Below, piece after piece: positions 1 to 8,349 of a DNA stretch of 64,000 nt. Position 1 is the stretch's first letter. Each line of letters opens with the position of its first letter. The stretch comes from Pseudomonas sp. GM41(2012) (GTDB taxonomy: Bacteria; Pseudomonadota; Gammaproteobacteria; Pseudomonadales; Pseudomonadaceae), in contig NZ_AKJN02000012.1 in NCBI RefSeq assembly GCF_000282315.2, positions 216,338 to 280,337 on the forward strand, read 5' to 3'. A program made the translations under genes and the position numbers. The notes under the pieces were generated by a model. That model was not told the origin of the DNA. It saw only the letters and a list, made by a program, of their open reading frames with translations, and did no database searches.

Positions 1-78
1 CTTACATCAAGCCTTCAGCGTCTGACCATGGCGGGATGGCGTGGCATGAGATGATTCTGAGCCTGTAAATACGACCCC

Positions 79-190
79 TGTAGGAGCTGTCGAGTGCAAC
101 GAGGCTGCTATCTTTTGATCTTGATCTTCAGCCGCTTCAAAACCGCCAAAGTCAAAAAATCGCAGCCTCGTTGCACTCGACAGCTCCTAC
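79..190. repeat. REP/REPIN-type inverted repeat, family A
   Basis: Two copies of a TGTAGGAGCTGTCGAGTG-type unit face each other, followed inward by AACGAGGCTGC and a TCTTTTGATC-like tail. The same unit recurs at 6901-6996 and 35638-35735. Here the variant reads GAGTGCAACG rather than GAGTGAAACG, and the left arm has GCTGCTATC in place of GCTGCGATC. Dispersed palindromes of this kind between genes are typical of Pseudomonas REPINs. Bases 1-78 hold no gene I can support. Confidence 0.8.
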
Positions 191-206
191 GGGGGTTGTC
201 GTTGTG

Positions 207-812
207 TCAGTAGAGGCTGTCACGCACCCGAGTCGGCGCTTCCCGGTCATACGTCTCGGCATCGAACTGCCCATCGTTCAACCGCTTGTGAAACGCACCT
301 GCTGTCGGCAGGGCAGAGCGGTCCAGGTGTTTCTCAGGGTTCCATAAATCCGAACGAACGATGGCCTTGGAGCAGTGGAAGTACGCCGCTTCCACCGTCA
401 CCAGCATCACCGTGCGCGCCGGTTTTCCGTTCACCGCAAAGCTCTCCAGCAACCCCGGTTCGGCGCTGATCTGTGCTGTGCCGTTAACCCGCAACGTTTC
501 GCCAATCCCGGGAATGATGAACAGCAGCGACACCCGCGAGTCGAGCACGACGTTACGCAGGGTGTCGATGCGGTTGTTGCCCGGCCGATCCGGGATCGCC
601 AGCGTGCGTTCATCAATGATCCGCACGAAACCCGGCGTGTCGCCGCGCGGTGAACCGTCCATCCCGTCAGGCCCCACCGAGCTGACGATCACCAGCGGCG
701 AGGCGCGGACCATCGCCTGATAATCCTCGTTCAGAAAGGGGATCTGCTTGCGCACGGCGCGGTCGTGGGGCTGGCCGTAGAGGGCTTCCAGTTCTTCGAT
801 GCTGTTGAGCAT
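207..812 (-). CDS. PPOX-type FMN-binding flavoprotein (MSMEG_1061-like)
   Basis: The 201-residue product resembles the pyridoxamine 5'-phosphate oxidase-like split-barrel flavoproteins, soluble enzymes that bind FMN or a related flavin. Visible family features are VSSVGPDGMDGSPRGD near residue 45, the IPDRPGNNRIDTLRN stretch near 75, and a C-terminal CSKAIVRSDLW motif seen in the MSMEG_1061 subgroup. I chose the ATG at 812 because a GAGG sits just upstream; a GTG two codons earlier is also open. It follows the GNAT gene by only 7 bases, so the two are probably co-transcribed. The substrate is unknown. Confidence 0.8.
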   Translation of the reverse strand: MLNSIEELEALYGQPHDRAVRKQIPFLNEDYQAMVRASPLVIVSSVGPDGMDGSPRGDTPGFVRIIDERTLAIPDRPGNNRIDTLRNVVLDSRVSLLFIIPGIGETLRVNGTAQISAEPGLLESFAVNGKPARTVMLVTVEAAYFHCSKAIVRSDLWNPEKHLDRSALPTAGAFHKRLNDGQFDAETYDREAPTRVRDSLY

Positions 813-819
813 AACCACC

Positions 820-1305
820 TCAGAAAATCAGGCCCATGCGCCGTTCGTAACCGATCCGGCCCCTGTAGGCTTCGCCGCTGTCGACCCAGCCGAATTTTGC
901 GTAAAGCGCGATGGCCGATGCGTTATCCGCATCCACCGACAACTCCAGCCCCTTTATTTCCGGAAACGCCTGACGCGCCACGTCGGGCAGGGCTTGCAGA
1001 CAGGCTTTGCCATAGCCTTTGCCCTGAGCCCGATGATCGACTTGCAATGCGTGAAGGGTGGCGCTGTGTTCATCGGCCCACGCCGGCAATACGGGCGGGC
1101 GCTTGAGCAGCAGAAAGGCCACGGGAACATCCTCGACCAGTAGCGCAAATCCTTTGACGCCGGGGCCGGGTTTGGACAGCAAGGTGTGCAACGCACCGTG
1201 AATGTCGCCGGAGAATCTGATTTGTTCTTTGTGAACTTCAATGGCCTCGACCTGCTGGCGCTGGAGTGCGTTCAGGCTGTCGTAAGGCACGAGTCGGGCT
1301 GTCAC
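820..1305 (-). CDS. GNAT family N-acetyltransferase
   Basis: This GCN5-related acetyltransferase would move an acetyl group from acetyl-CoA to an unknown amine. The acetyl-CoA binding motif A is visible as LQVDHRAQGKGYGKACLQAL, followed by the typical ELSVDADNASAIALYAKFGW segment with the asparagine and tyrosine common in the family. An open frame extends upstream to 1362. A GTG at 1305 preceded by AAGGA at good spacing gives a normal 161-residue protein beginning VTARLVPYD, so I prefer it. It probably forms a two-gene unit with the downstream flavoprotein gene. Confidence 0.85.
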   Translation of the reverse strand: MTARLVPYDSLNALQRQQVEAIEVHKEQIRFSGDIHGALHTLLSKPGPGVKGFALLVEDVPVAFLLLKRPPVLPAWADEHSATLHALQVDHRAQGKGYGKACLQALPDVARQAFPEIKGLELSVDADNASAIALYAKFGWVDSGEAYRGRIGYERRMGLIF

Positions 1306-1446
1306 TGGAGTGTCCTTTTTCCAACATAAATGTGTTTCGGATTCTAACGAGTTTGCGTCCATGGATTATTTTTATTTGGACTGTCGATTTGGCTTTTCGC
1401 CAGACGACTAAGGGTGTCTTCACAACAAAAAACACGGAGAACCACC

Positions 1447-1872
1447 ATGAACGCTACCCACGAAATCCAGACCCTGATCGACACCTATCGTCAGGCGGTC
1501 ATCGCCAAGGATGTCGAGAAACTCATGCCCCTGTATGCCGAGGACATCGTCTCCTACGACGCGGTCAAGGCCCTGCAGTTTCGGGGCAAGGCCGCCTACC
1601 GCGCGCATTGGCAGGAATGCATGGAAATGTGCCAGGGCGCGCACAAGTTCGACTTCGACCATATGAACATCGTGGCGGACGAGCACATCGCCTTCGCCCA
1701 TTGGCTGGCCCATTGCGGCGGCACCAACGAGAAGGGCGAAACCCAGGCCTGCTGGATGCGCGTGACCGCCTGCTATCGGCGCGACGATGGGCAATGGCGC
1801 ATCGTCCACGAACACTGGTCGGCCCCGTTCGACATGATGAGCGGCACGGTGCTGTTCAACCTGGAACCCTGA
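1447..1872 (+). CDS. SnoaL/DUF4440-like NTF2-fold protein
   Basis: The 141-residue product has the pattern of small NTF2-fold proteins: an N-terminal helix (LIDTYRQAVIAKDVEKLMPLYAEDIVSYDA), the central FRGKAAYRAHW segment, and a C-terminal strand pair (RRDDGQWRIVHEHWSAP). Such proteins are cytosolic and may be enzymes or ligand binders; no function can be assigned. The ATG at 1447 has a strong GGAGA upstream. It lies 80 bases before a YCII gene and an ECF sigma gene in the same direction. SnoaL-like genes often accompany ECF sigma factors, so it may belong to that unit. Confidence 0.75.
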   Translation: MNATHEIQTLIDTYRQAVIAKDVEKLMPLYAEDIVSYDAVKALQFRGKAAYRAHWQECMEMCQGAHKFDFDHMNIVADEHIAFAHWLAHCGGTNEKGETQACWMRVTACYRRDDGQWRIVHEHWSAPFDMMSGTVLFNLEP

Positions 1873-1952
1873 GCGTCGTGCTGATTCGTCGGGAATGTCG
1901 CGAAAGCGTCAATCTGCAGCCATAGTTGATCCGTTCGATTCAGGAGAGCCCC

Positions 1953-2303
1953 ATGAAGTATTTATGCCTGGTCTACAGCAACGAGCACGAGTTGCACTCG
2001 CTGCCCGAAAGCCCGAATGACGCTGAATGCATGGCTTACGCCGAGGCGATCCAGGGCAGCGGCCGAATGGTCGCCGCCGAGGCGCTGGAATCGGTGCAGA
2101 CCGCGACCACGGTGCGGATGCGCAACGGGAAAATGTCGATCACCGACGGCCCGTTCGCCGAAACCAAGGAGCAATTGGCCGGCTTCTACCTGATCGATGC
2201 CAAAGACCTCAATGAAGCCATCCAGGTCGCCGGCAACATCCCGGCGGCCCGGGTCGGCTGTGTCGAGGTGCGTCCCGTTCGTCAGTTGAATCCCGGCGCC
2301 TGA
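1953..2303 (+). CDS. YCII/DGPF-domain protein
   Basis: This 116-residue protein carries the DGPF motif (MSITDGPFAETKEQLAGFYLID) that defines the DGPF subgroup of YCII-related proteins. The start MKYLCLVYSNE is typical, and its ATG at 1953 follows CAGGAGAG. Its stop overlaps the next start as TGATG, so it is translationally coupled to the sigma factor. DGPF proteins are the conserved genomic partners of ECF42 sigma factors. Their biochemical role is not established. Confidence 0.9.
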   Translation: MKYLCLVYSNEHELHSLPESPNDAECMAYAEAIQGSGRMVAAEALESVQTATTVRMRNGKMSITDGPFAETKEQLAGFYLIDAKDLNEAIQVAGNIPAARVGCVEVRPVRQLNPGA

Positions 2304-3538
2304 TGTCGGCCGAGTCGGTACGAGCGCAGGTCGAGCAGGTTTACCGCGAAGACTCGCGGCGGATTCTGGCGACCCTGATCCGTTTGCTCGGCGATTTCGA
2401 TCTTGCCGAAGAGGCCTTGCACGAGGCGTTTTTCGTCGCGGTCGAGCGCTGGCAGCGTGACGGTGTGCCGGACAATCCGCGTACCTGGCTCGTGTCCACC
2501 GGGCGTTTCAAGGCCATTGATGTGTTGCGGCGGCGCGCACGCTTCATCGCGTCGCAACCGATGTTGATCGCTCAACTGGAGGCGCTGGAGCAGGCCGACT
2601 GGAGTGACGAAGACGTGGAAGACGATCGCTTGCGCCTGATCTTCACTTGTTGTCACCCGGCACTCGCGGCGGACGCCCAGGTGCCGTTGACGCTGCGCGA
2701 AGTCTGCGACCTGACCACGGAAGAAATCGCCCGGGCTTTTCTGTCGGCGCCAGCGACCATCGCCCAGCGCATCGTGCGTGCCAAGGCGAAAATCCGTGAC
2801 GCAAAAATTCCTTATCAAGTGCCGACCCTGGCGGAATTGCCCGAGCGTCTGGACAGCGTGCTGCGGGTGATTTACCTGGTGTTCAACGAAGGCTATTCCG
2901 CGTCCATGGGCGCGGAACTGACCCGTGAGGATTTGACCCGCGAGGCGATTCGGCTCGGTCGTTTGTTGATGGAACTGCTACCCGAGCCCGAAGTGATGGG
3001 GCTGCTGGCGCTGATGCTGCTGCACGAGTCCCGACGCCCGGCCCGGACATCGGCGAGCGGGGAGTTGATCGTGCTGGATGAGCAGGACCGTTCGTTGTGG
3101 GACGCCGAGATGATCGCTGAAGGTTGCGCACTGGTAGAGCGTGCACTGACAACTCGGCAATTCGGTCCTTATTGCCTGCAAGCGGCGATTGCGGCGTCGC
3201 ATGCCGAAGCGCCCACGGCGGCGGAAACGGACTGGCTGGAGATTGTGGGTCTGTATGACGTGCTGTTGCGGGCGGCGCCTTCGCCAGTGATCGAATTGAA
3301 CCGTGCGGCGGCGATCTCCAAACGGGATGGGCCGTTGGCGGGGCTGACATTGATCGAAGGGATTCTGGCGCGCGGTGATTTGCTGGATTACCACCTGGCG
3401 CACGCGGCGCGGGCGGAGTTTTGTCGGCAGTTGGGAAGGATTGAGGAGGCGAGGGCGGCTTATGAACGGGCGTTGGAGTTGACGCAGCAAGTGCCGGAAA
3501 GACGGTTTATTGAGACCCGGTTGCGGGAGCTGAAGTGA
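2303..3538 (+). CDS. ECF42-type RNA polymerase sigma factor with C-terminal TPR-like extension
   Basis: The 411-residue protein begins with sigma region 2 (ILATLIRLLGDFDLAEEALHEAF through TWLVSTGRFKAIDVLRR). Region 4 follows (PLTLREVCDLTTEEIARAFL, then TIAQRIVRAKAKIRDA). After that comes a long helical extension (about residues 170-411, DUF6596-like), ending in LAHAARAEFCRQLGRIEEARAAYERAL, which reads like a TPR. This architecture, twice the length of a normal ECF factor, is that of group ECF42. Members lack a classical anti-sigma factor, and the extension is thought to control activity. It is coupled to the YCII gene by a one-base overlap; its target promoters are unknown. Confidence 0.88.
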   Translation: MSAESVRAQVEQVYREDSRRILATLIRLLGDFDLAEEALHEAFFVAVERWQRDGVPDNPRTWLVSTGRFKAIDVLRRRARFIASQPMLIAQLEALEQADWSDEDVEDDRLRLIFTCCHPALAADAQVPLTLREVCDLTTEEIARAFLSAPATIAQRIVRAKAKIRDAKIPYQVPTLAELPERLDSVLRVIYLVFNEGYSASMGAELTREDLTREAIRLGRLLMELLPEPEVMGLLALMLLHESRRPARTSASGELIVLDEQDRSLWDAEMIAEGCALVERALTTRQFGPYCLQAAIAASHAEAPTAAETDWLEIVGLYDVLLRAAPSPVIELNRAAAISKRDGPLAGLTLIEGILARGDLLDYHLAHAARAEFCRQLGRIEEARAAYERALELTQQVPERRFIETRLRELK

Positions 3539-3577
3539 TGATCAGGGCTTGCGAGGTTGGTTGTCTGTGCTGACGCC

Positions 3578-3642
3578 ATCGCGAGCAAGCTTTGCTCCTA
3601 CAGGTTTAGCGAATACCTGTAGGAGCAAGGCTTGCCCGCGAT
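3578..3642. repeat. REP-type inverted repeat, family B
   Basis: ATCGCGAGCAAGCTTTGCTCC and its near reverse complement (GGAGCAAGGCTTGCCCGCGAT) flank a short spacer. Related pairs lie at 5081-5173, 13484-13561, 30787-30882, 43306-43395, 47061-47153 and 49930-50020. Confidence 0.8.
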
Positions 3643-3658
3643 AAGGGCCGAAGGACCT

Positions 3659-4513
3659 TCACTCCAACATCTTGCCCAACAACCAACTCCCCGCCGGCCC
3701 TGGCGGATGCAGCCGCGACCACAGCGCATCAACGAACACCGGTTTCGGCCAGCCGCGCACGTCCAGCTCCTGCAACGTCCCTGGCCCAAACCGCTCCACC
3801 AGCCACCGGGGCAACGGCGCCCAGCCAAATCCGCCCTGAGCCATTTCCAGCAGCATCAGATAACTCGGCGCCGACCAGACGCGCCCCTTCGCACGGCTTT
3901 CATACGGATTGACGATCGTCGCCAGACGCAGCTCCCGGTGTTGTTGCAACACGTCTTGATCGATGTGGCTCAGCGCCGCCAGCGGATGCTCGCGGGACAC
4001 GAACAGGGCAATCTCGGTCCGTTCTTCCATGGTCGAACTGACCAGGTCCGGCGGGTAACTGTCTTGTTTTTCAGCGAAGGCCACCTGCGCCCGACCCCGT
4101 TGCACCAAGGCCACCAGGTCATCGCACTCGGCGATCAGGCATTCAAGTTCCAGGTCCGGATAACGCTGCTCAAAGGCGCTGAGCGCCGCTTCGAATCGGT
4201 CGGACTGATACGTATCGGAAATCGCCACGGTCAGCTTCGGCTCGACGCCTTGGGACAGTTGGCTGGCGGTCATTTCCAGTCGGCTGGTGGCGGCCAGAAT
4301 GTCCTCGGCCCGTTGCAGCATCACGTGCCCGGCCGGGGTCAGGCTCGGTTTGCGGCTGCTGCGGTCGAACAGCGTCAGGTTCAAGTCGATTTCAAGGCTG
4401 GCCACGGCGGCGCTGATGGTCGACTGACTGCGACCCAGTTTGCGCGCCGCGGCGGAAAACGAGCCTTGAGTCGCGGCCTGAACGAAGGCCTGCAACACTT
4501 CTTGAGAGGCCAT
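3659..4513 (-). CDS. LysR family transcriptional regulator
   Basis: This 284-residue regulator opens with the LysR winged HTH (VLQAFVQAATQGSFSAAARKLGRSQSTISAAVASLE) and continues with a periplasmic-binding-protein-like effector domain. It is divergent from a PACE efflux gene that starts about 90 bases away. LysR regulators commonly control their divergent neighbour, and PACE pumps such as AceI are controlled by the LysR protein AceR. Control of the pump is therefore a reasonable inference; the inducer is unknown. Confidence 0.88.
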   Translation of the reverse strand: MASQEVLQAFVQAATQGSFSAAARKLGRSQSTISAAVASLEIDLNLTLFDRSSRKPSLTPAGHVMLQRAEDILAATSRLEMTASQLSQGVEPKLTVAISDTYQSDRFEAALSAFEQRYPDLELECLIAECDDLVALVQRGRAQVAFAEKQDSYPPDLVSSTMEERTEIALFVSREHPLAALSHIDQDVLQQHRELRLATIVNPYESRAKGRVWSAPSYLMLLEMAQGGFGWAPLPRWLVERFGPGTLQELDVRGWPKPVFVDALWSRLHPPGPAGSWLLGKMLE

Positions 4514-4604
4514 GAACTATCGCCTTGATCGATGGTTATTGGTTATGAAGTATCGGTGTGAAGAAGGGATCATGGCAACCACAGTCACTCAGAGGAGTCT
4601 GGCC

Positions 4605-5042
4605 ATGAGCGCCAACAAATCCATCACTGAACGTATTTTCCAGGCCATTGGTTTCGAATTGTTGGCCATCCTGATCTGTACCCCGTTGCTGGCATGGATC
4701 ATGGACAAACCCATATTGGAAATGGGCGCCGTCACCATGGTTATCGCGGCATTGGCGCTGGCCTGGAACGTGGTGTTCAATGGCCTGTTCGACCGGGTGC
4801 TCAAGCGTTTCGCCATTGCGCACAACGCCTGGGTTCGCGTAGTGCACGCGCTGTTGTTCGAAGGCGGACTGGTCGCCCTTGGCGTGCCGTTGATTGCCTG
4901 GTGGCTGAACGTCAGCCTGTGGCAAGCGTTCCTGCTGGATATCGGCGTGCTGCTGTTTTTCCTGCCGTACACCTACGTTTATCACTGGGTGTACGACGTG
5001 GTGCGCGAGCGAGTGCTGATGCGTCAGGCTATCTCGGGATAA
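4605..5042 (+). CDS. PACE family multidrug/proton efflux transporter (AceI-like)
   Basis: The 145-residue membrane protein has four hydrophobic segments and the two duplicated motifs of the PACE family. The first is RIFQAIGFELLAI with a membrane-embedded glutamate at residue 18, equivalent to the essential Glu15 of AceI, followed by WNVVFNGLFDRVL. The second is RVVHALLFEGGLVALGVPL. PACE proteins export chlorhexidine and related compounds or short diamines using the proton gradient. I prefer the ATG at 4605, which has AGAGGAG upstream and fits the family length; in-frame starts at 4572 and 4512 are possible. Confidence 0.9.
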   Translation: MSANKSITERIFQAIGFELLAILICTPLLAWIMDKPILEMGAVTMVIAALALAWNVVFNGLFDRVLKRFAIAHNAWVRVVHALLFEGGLVALGVPLIAWWLNVSLWQAFLLDIGVLLFFLPYTYVYHWVYDVVRERVLMRQAISG

Positions 5043-5080
5043 AGCACAGAGACTGGCTCGTGCAAGTGATCCAATCAGCC

Positions 5081-5173
5081 CTGCAGGAGCAAGGCTTGCC
5101 CGCGATGAACGATAACGCGGTTTCAACTTATAAACCGCGGCGTCTGCATCGCGGGCAAGCCTTGCTCCTACAG
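5081..5173. repeat. REP-type inverted repeat, family B
   Basis: GGAGCAAGGCTTGCCCGCGATG and its reverse complement face each other about 45 bases apart. They sit between the convergent efflux and phosphate transporter genes, where a REP pair could also act as a transcription barrier. Confidence 0.8.
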
Positions 5174-5185
5174 GTCATGCGTTAA

Positions 5186-6799
5186 TCAGAAGAGTTGGGT
5201 GAACAGCCAATACAAACTGCCCGACAACAGAATCGCCGCCGGCAAGGTCAGCACCCAGGCCATCAACAGGTTGCGAATAGTCTTCATCTGCAAGCCGCCG
5301 CCGTTGGCGACCATGGTCCCGGCCACCCCCGAAGACAGCACGTGAGTGGTCGACACCGGCAGGCCGAACATGTCCGCCGCGCCGATGGTCAACATCGCGA
5401 CGGTTTCCGCCGAGGCGCCTTGCGCATACGTCAGGTGGGTCTTGCCGATCTTCTCACCAACCGTCACCACGATACGTTTCCAGCCGACCATGGTGCCCAG
5501 CCCCAGAGCGATGGCCACCGCGATTTTCACCCACAGCGGAATGAACCGCGTGGCGTTGTCGATCTGCTGCTTGAACAGTTGCAGCTTGCCGTTGGTATCG
5601 GCGTCGAAGTTGCCGACCTTGTTTTTGTCCATCAGGCGAATGGTTTCGCTGGTCAGGTACATGTCGTTACGCACGTTGCCCATGGCCTCGGCCGGGACCT
5701 TGGCGAGCGAGCCGTAGCCCTTCACTTCGTTCCCGATATTGCCGGTCAAGGCGGCGAGGGCGGGGATCAGTTGCGGCGTGGCTTCCTTGCTGCGCACGTA
5801 TTCGGACAGCACCGGACGCGGGTCGACCGGTGCCGGCAGCGGCGCACTTTTGACCAGCGCTTGCTGGGTGACTTCGGCCACGGCGGCAAACTGCAGCGCC
5901 TGGTCCGCCGGCATGGTGCGGTTCAGTGCGTAAGCCATCGGCAGCGTGCCGACCAGAATCAACATGATCAGGCCCATGCCTTTTTGACCGTCGTTGGAAC
6001 CGTGGGCGAAGGACACGCCGGTGCACGTCAGGATCAACATGCCGCGAATCCACCACGGTGGCGGAGTATCGCCCTTCGGTGCTTTATACAGCGCACGATT
6101 CTTGACGAAAGCCCGCAAGGCCAACAGCAACAGCGCGGCAAACGCGAAGCCGATCAGCGGCGACAGCAACAGCGCGTAACCGACTTTGGTTGCCTGCGCC
6201 CAGTCCACACCGCTGGTGCCGTCGCGGCCGTGCATCAGGGCATTGGCCACGCCGACCCCGATGATCGAGCCGATCAGGGTGTGCGACGAAGACGCCGGCA
6301 AGCCCAGCCACCAGGTGCCGAGGTTCCACAGGATCGCGGCGATCAACAGGGCGAAGATCATCGCGAAACCGGCAGAGGAACCGACTTGCAGAATCAGCTC
6401 CACCGGCAGCAGGGCGATGATGCCGAACGCCACCGCGCCGCTGGACAGCAGCACCCCAAGGAAGTTGAAGAACCCGGACCAGGCTACCGCGAAATTCGGC
6501 GGCAAGGAGTTGGTGTAAATCACCGTGGCCACGGCGTTGGCGGTGTCGTGGAAACCGTTGACGAATTCAAAGCCGAGGGCAATCAGCAGCGCCACGCCCA
6601 ACAGCAGAAACGGCGTCCAGGTAGTCACCACGGTGCCGAGTTCGTTCATGTCGTGCATCAGGCTGTAGGCGGTGAACAACAGCCCGCTACCCAGCACCGC
6701 GAAGAAAATCACGATGGTCAGCAGGCCGGGCTTTTTATCGAATTGCGGTTTGGCGCTACTGGCGGGCGCCTGGGCGGCGGAGAAGGAAGGAGTAGCCAT
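5186..6799 (-). CDS. PiT family inorganic phosphate transporter
   Basis: This 537-residue inner-membrane protein carries both PiT signature repeats: GFEFVNGFHDTANAVATVIY in the N-terminal half and the duplicated GADMFGLPVSTTHVLSSG near the C-terminus. LGLPASSSHTLIGS and SFAHGSNDGQKGMG match further family motifs. A long soluble loop separates the halves (about residues 290-420). PiT carriers take up metal-phosphate with protons or sodium. I chose the ATG at 6799, which has AGGA upstream; the start at 6835 lacks a ribosome site. No PhoU-like DUF47 gene lies next to it. Confidence 0.92.
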   Translation of the reverse strand: MATPSFSAAQAPASSAKPQFDKKPGLLTIVIFFAVLGSGLLFTAYSLMHDMNELGTVVTTWTPFLLLGVALLIALGFEFVNGFHDTANAVATVIYTNSLPPNFAVAWSGFFNFLGVLLSSGAVAFGIIALLPVELILQVGSSAGFAMIFALLIAAILWNLGTWWLGLPASSSHTLIGSIIGVGVANALMHGRDGTSGVDWAQATKVGYALLLSPLIGFAFAALLLLALRAFVKNRALYKAPKGDTPPPWWIRGMLILTCTGVSFAHGSNDGQKGMGLIMLILVGTLPMAYALNRTMPADQALQFAAVAEVTQQALVKSAPLPAPVDPRPVLSEYVRSKEATPQLIPALAALTGNIGNEVKGYGSLAKVPAEAMGNVRNDMYLTSETIRLMDKNKVGNFDADTNGKLQLFKQQIDNATRFIPLWVKIAVAIALGLGTMVGWKRIVVTVGEKIGKTHLTYAQGASAETVAMLTIGAADMFGLPVSTTHVLSSGVAGTMVANGGGLQMKTIRNLLMAWVLTLPAAILLSGSLYWLFTQLF

Positions 6800-6900
6800 G
6801 ACGGACAATCCTGAGGAGGAAGGAGTGTCGCTCATGATCGTTGCTGAATGTTACAGAGAGGCTGCTTTGGATCAGTGTTTGGGGTTTTTAAAGGCAGAAT

Positions 6901-6996
6901 CAAAAGATCGCAGCCTCGTTTCACTCGACAGCTCCTACAGGGTTGCGCATTCCAAATGTAGGAGCTGTCGAGTGAAACGAGGCTGCGATCTTTTGA
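6901..6996. repeat. REP/REPIN-type inverted repeat, family A
   Basis: Near-perfect arms of about 37 bases (AAAAGATCGCAGCCTCGTTT through CGACAGCTCCTACA and the reverse complement) surround a 20-base centre. It lies between the upstream end of the phosphate transporter gene and the 3' end of the ZntB-like gene. Confidence 0.85.
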
Positions 6997-6998
6997 TC

Positions 6999-8021
6999 TT
7001 AGTAATCCTGGCGCTTACGAAACGCCCAACGCCCGGCGATCACGGTAAACGTCGCGACCAACGCCACCAGAATCCAGAACCCTTCCGGGTCGCCGGAAAG
7101 CGGTACGCCACCGACGTTCATGCCAAAGAACCCGGCGATGATGTTGATCGGCAACGCCAGCACCGTGACCACGGTCAGGGTGAACAGCGTGCGGTTGCTC
7201 TGTTCGTTGAGGTTGGCGGCGATTTCTTCCTGCAACAGCTTGATCCGTTCGCCCAGCGCCGTGAGGTCGTTGATGATCAGCGCGAACTCCTCGGTGGACT
7301 TGCGCAGCTCCTTCACGTCTTCCTTCTGCAACCACTGCGGCGGGCGATTGAGCAGGCGCAGCAACGAGCCCGGTTCCAGCGCCAACAAGCGTTGCAGGCG
7401 CACCAGCACCCGTCGGTTGGCACCCAGTTCAGCCCGGTTGGTCGACAGCCGCGAGGACAGCAACTCATCTTCGATCTGATCGACACTGAGGCTGGTCTTG
7501 CGCACGATCTGGGTCAGCACTTCGCCCTGATCACGCAGCAAATGCACCAGCAATTCCAGCGGCGAGCGAAAGCACTCACCGGCCTTCACCGACGAGCGCA
7601 GCTTGTCCACCGAGTGCAGCGGTTGCAGGCGTGCGCTGACGATCAGCCGACTGCGGGCGCAGACCCACAGCGTCGAAACATCTGAAGAAACCATGCTGCT
7701 GAGGTTGAACACCACGTCGTTGACCACCGCCAGCAACGCTGAATCCACATGCTCGATGCGCGTCGAACGCGAACCTTCATGCAGCGCTTCGAAAAACTCG
7801 TCGGGCAATTCCAGATGGCTTTTCATCCAGCGCTCGCATGCGGCGTGGGCCAGGTTGAGGTGCAGCCAGAGAAATTCGTCGTTGTCACCAGGTTGTTGCA
7901 AGCACTGCAAGGCCTTGGCCGAATCGAGCTCCCGGCCGCGCTCGCCGGGGCGAAAACTGAAACCGTACAGCAGACCGAACAGGTCCGTGTCGCGATGACT
8001 TTGGTCGATGCTGTGGTTCAT
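6999..8021 (-). CDS. zntB: CorA/ZntB-type divalent metal transporter
   Basis: This 340-residue protein has the 2-TM-GxN architecture: a large cytosolic N-terminal domain with long helices, then two C-terminal transmembrane segments joined by the GMN selectivity motif (INIIAGFFGMNVGGVPLSG). The GMNVGG loop and the lack of the CorA MPEL segment resemble ZntB, which transports zinc with protons, rather than Mg-specific CorA. The assignment to zinc rests on family resemblance only. It is transcribed alone, and a REPIN lies immediately after its stop codon. Confidence 0.85.
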   Translation of the reverse strand: MNHSIDQSHRDTDLFGLLYGFSFRPGERGRELDSAKALQCLQQPGDNDEFLWLHLNLAHAACERWMKSHLELPDEFFEALHEGSRSTRIEHVDSALLAVVNDVVFNLSSMVSSDVSTLWVCARSRLIVSARLQPLHSVDKLRSSVKAGECFRSPLELLVHLLRDQGEVLTQIVRKTSLSVDQIEDELLSSRLSTNRAELGANRRVLVRLQRLLALEPGSLLRLLNRPPQWLQKEDVKELRKSTEEFALIINDLTALGERIKLLQEEIAANLNEQSNRTLFTLTVVTVLALPINIIAGFFGMNVGGVPLSGDPEGFWILVALVATFTVIAGRWAFRKRQDY

Positions 8022-8349
8022 GAGGTCTCACTGAAGGAAGCGCCGACGGTCACTTTGTGTAGCAGCTGGCGAAGCCTGCGTTCGACTCGGGCCGCGTTAC
8101 GGCGGGTTTCACAGGTTCACTTGAGCCGCATCATCGCAAGGAGTTTTGACGGTTTTGTGACAGAGCAGTAGAGGCGAAATAGTGGCACTACCGACGGTCG
8201 GAATTGATTAAAGAACCGCTCTGTCACGCCGATCTTGCCTACGTTAACTTGCACGGCTTTGGCCACTGGCCGAGGTCGCAGACAGGGATGTCCAGACACC
8301 TTTCACGCCTGTTCGCGGCGTGTCTCATCCTTGTCATGAGTATCACTCG
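8022..8349. other. Gene-free stretch between divergent zntB and chemoreceptor genes
   Basis: These 328 bases separate two divergent starts and should hold both promoters. I see no convincing operator, terminator or small gene. Open frames crossing it (for example on the minus strand at 8117-8299) lack ribosome sites or family features. Confidence 0.5.

Noticed and set aside
5195..6814. A 539-residue open frame antisense to the phosphate transporter
   Set aside because: Its composition is Gln/His/Arg-rich, as expected of a reading shadow, and the opposite frame has clear PiT motifs.
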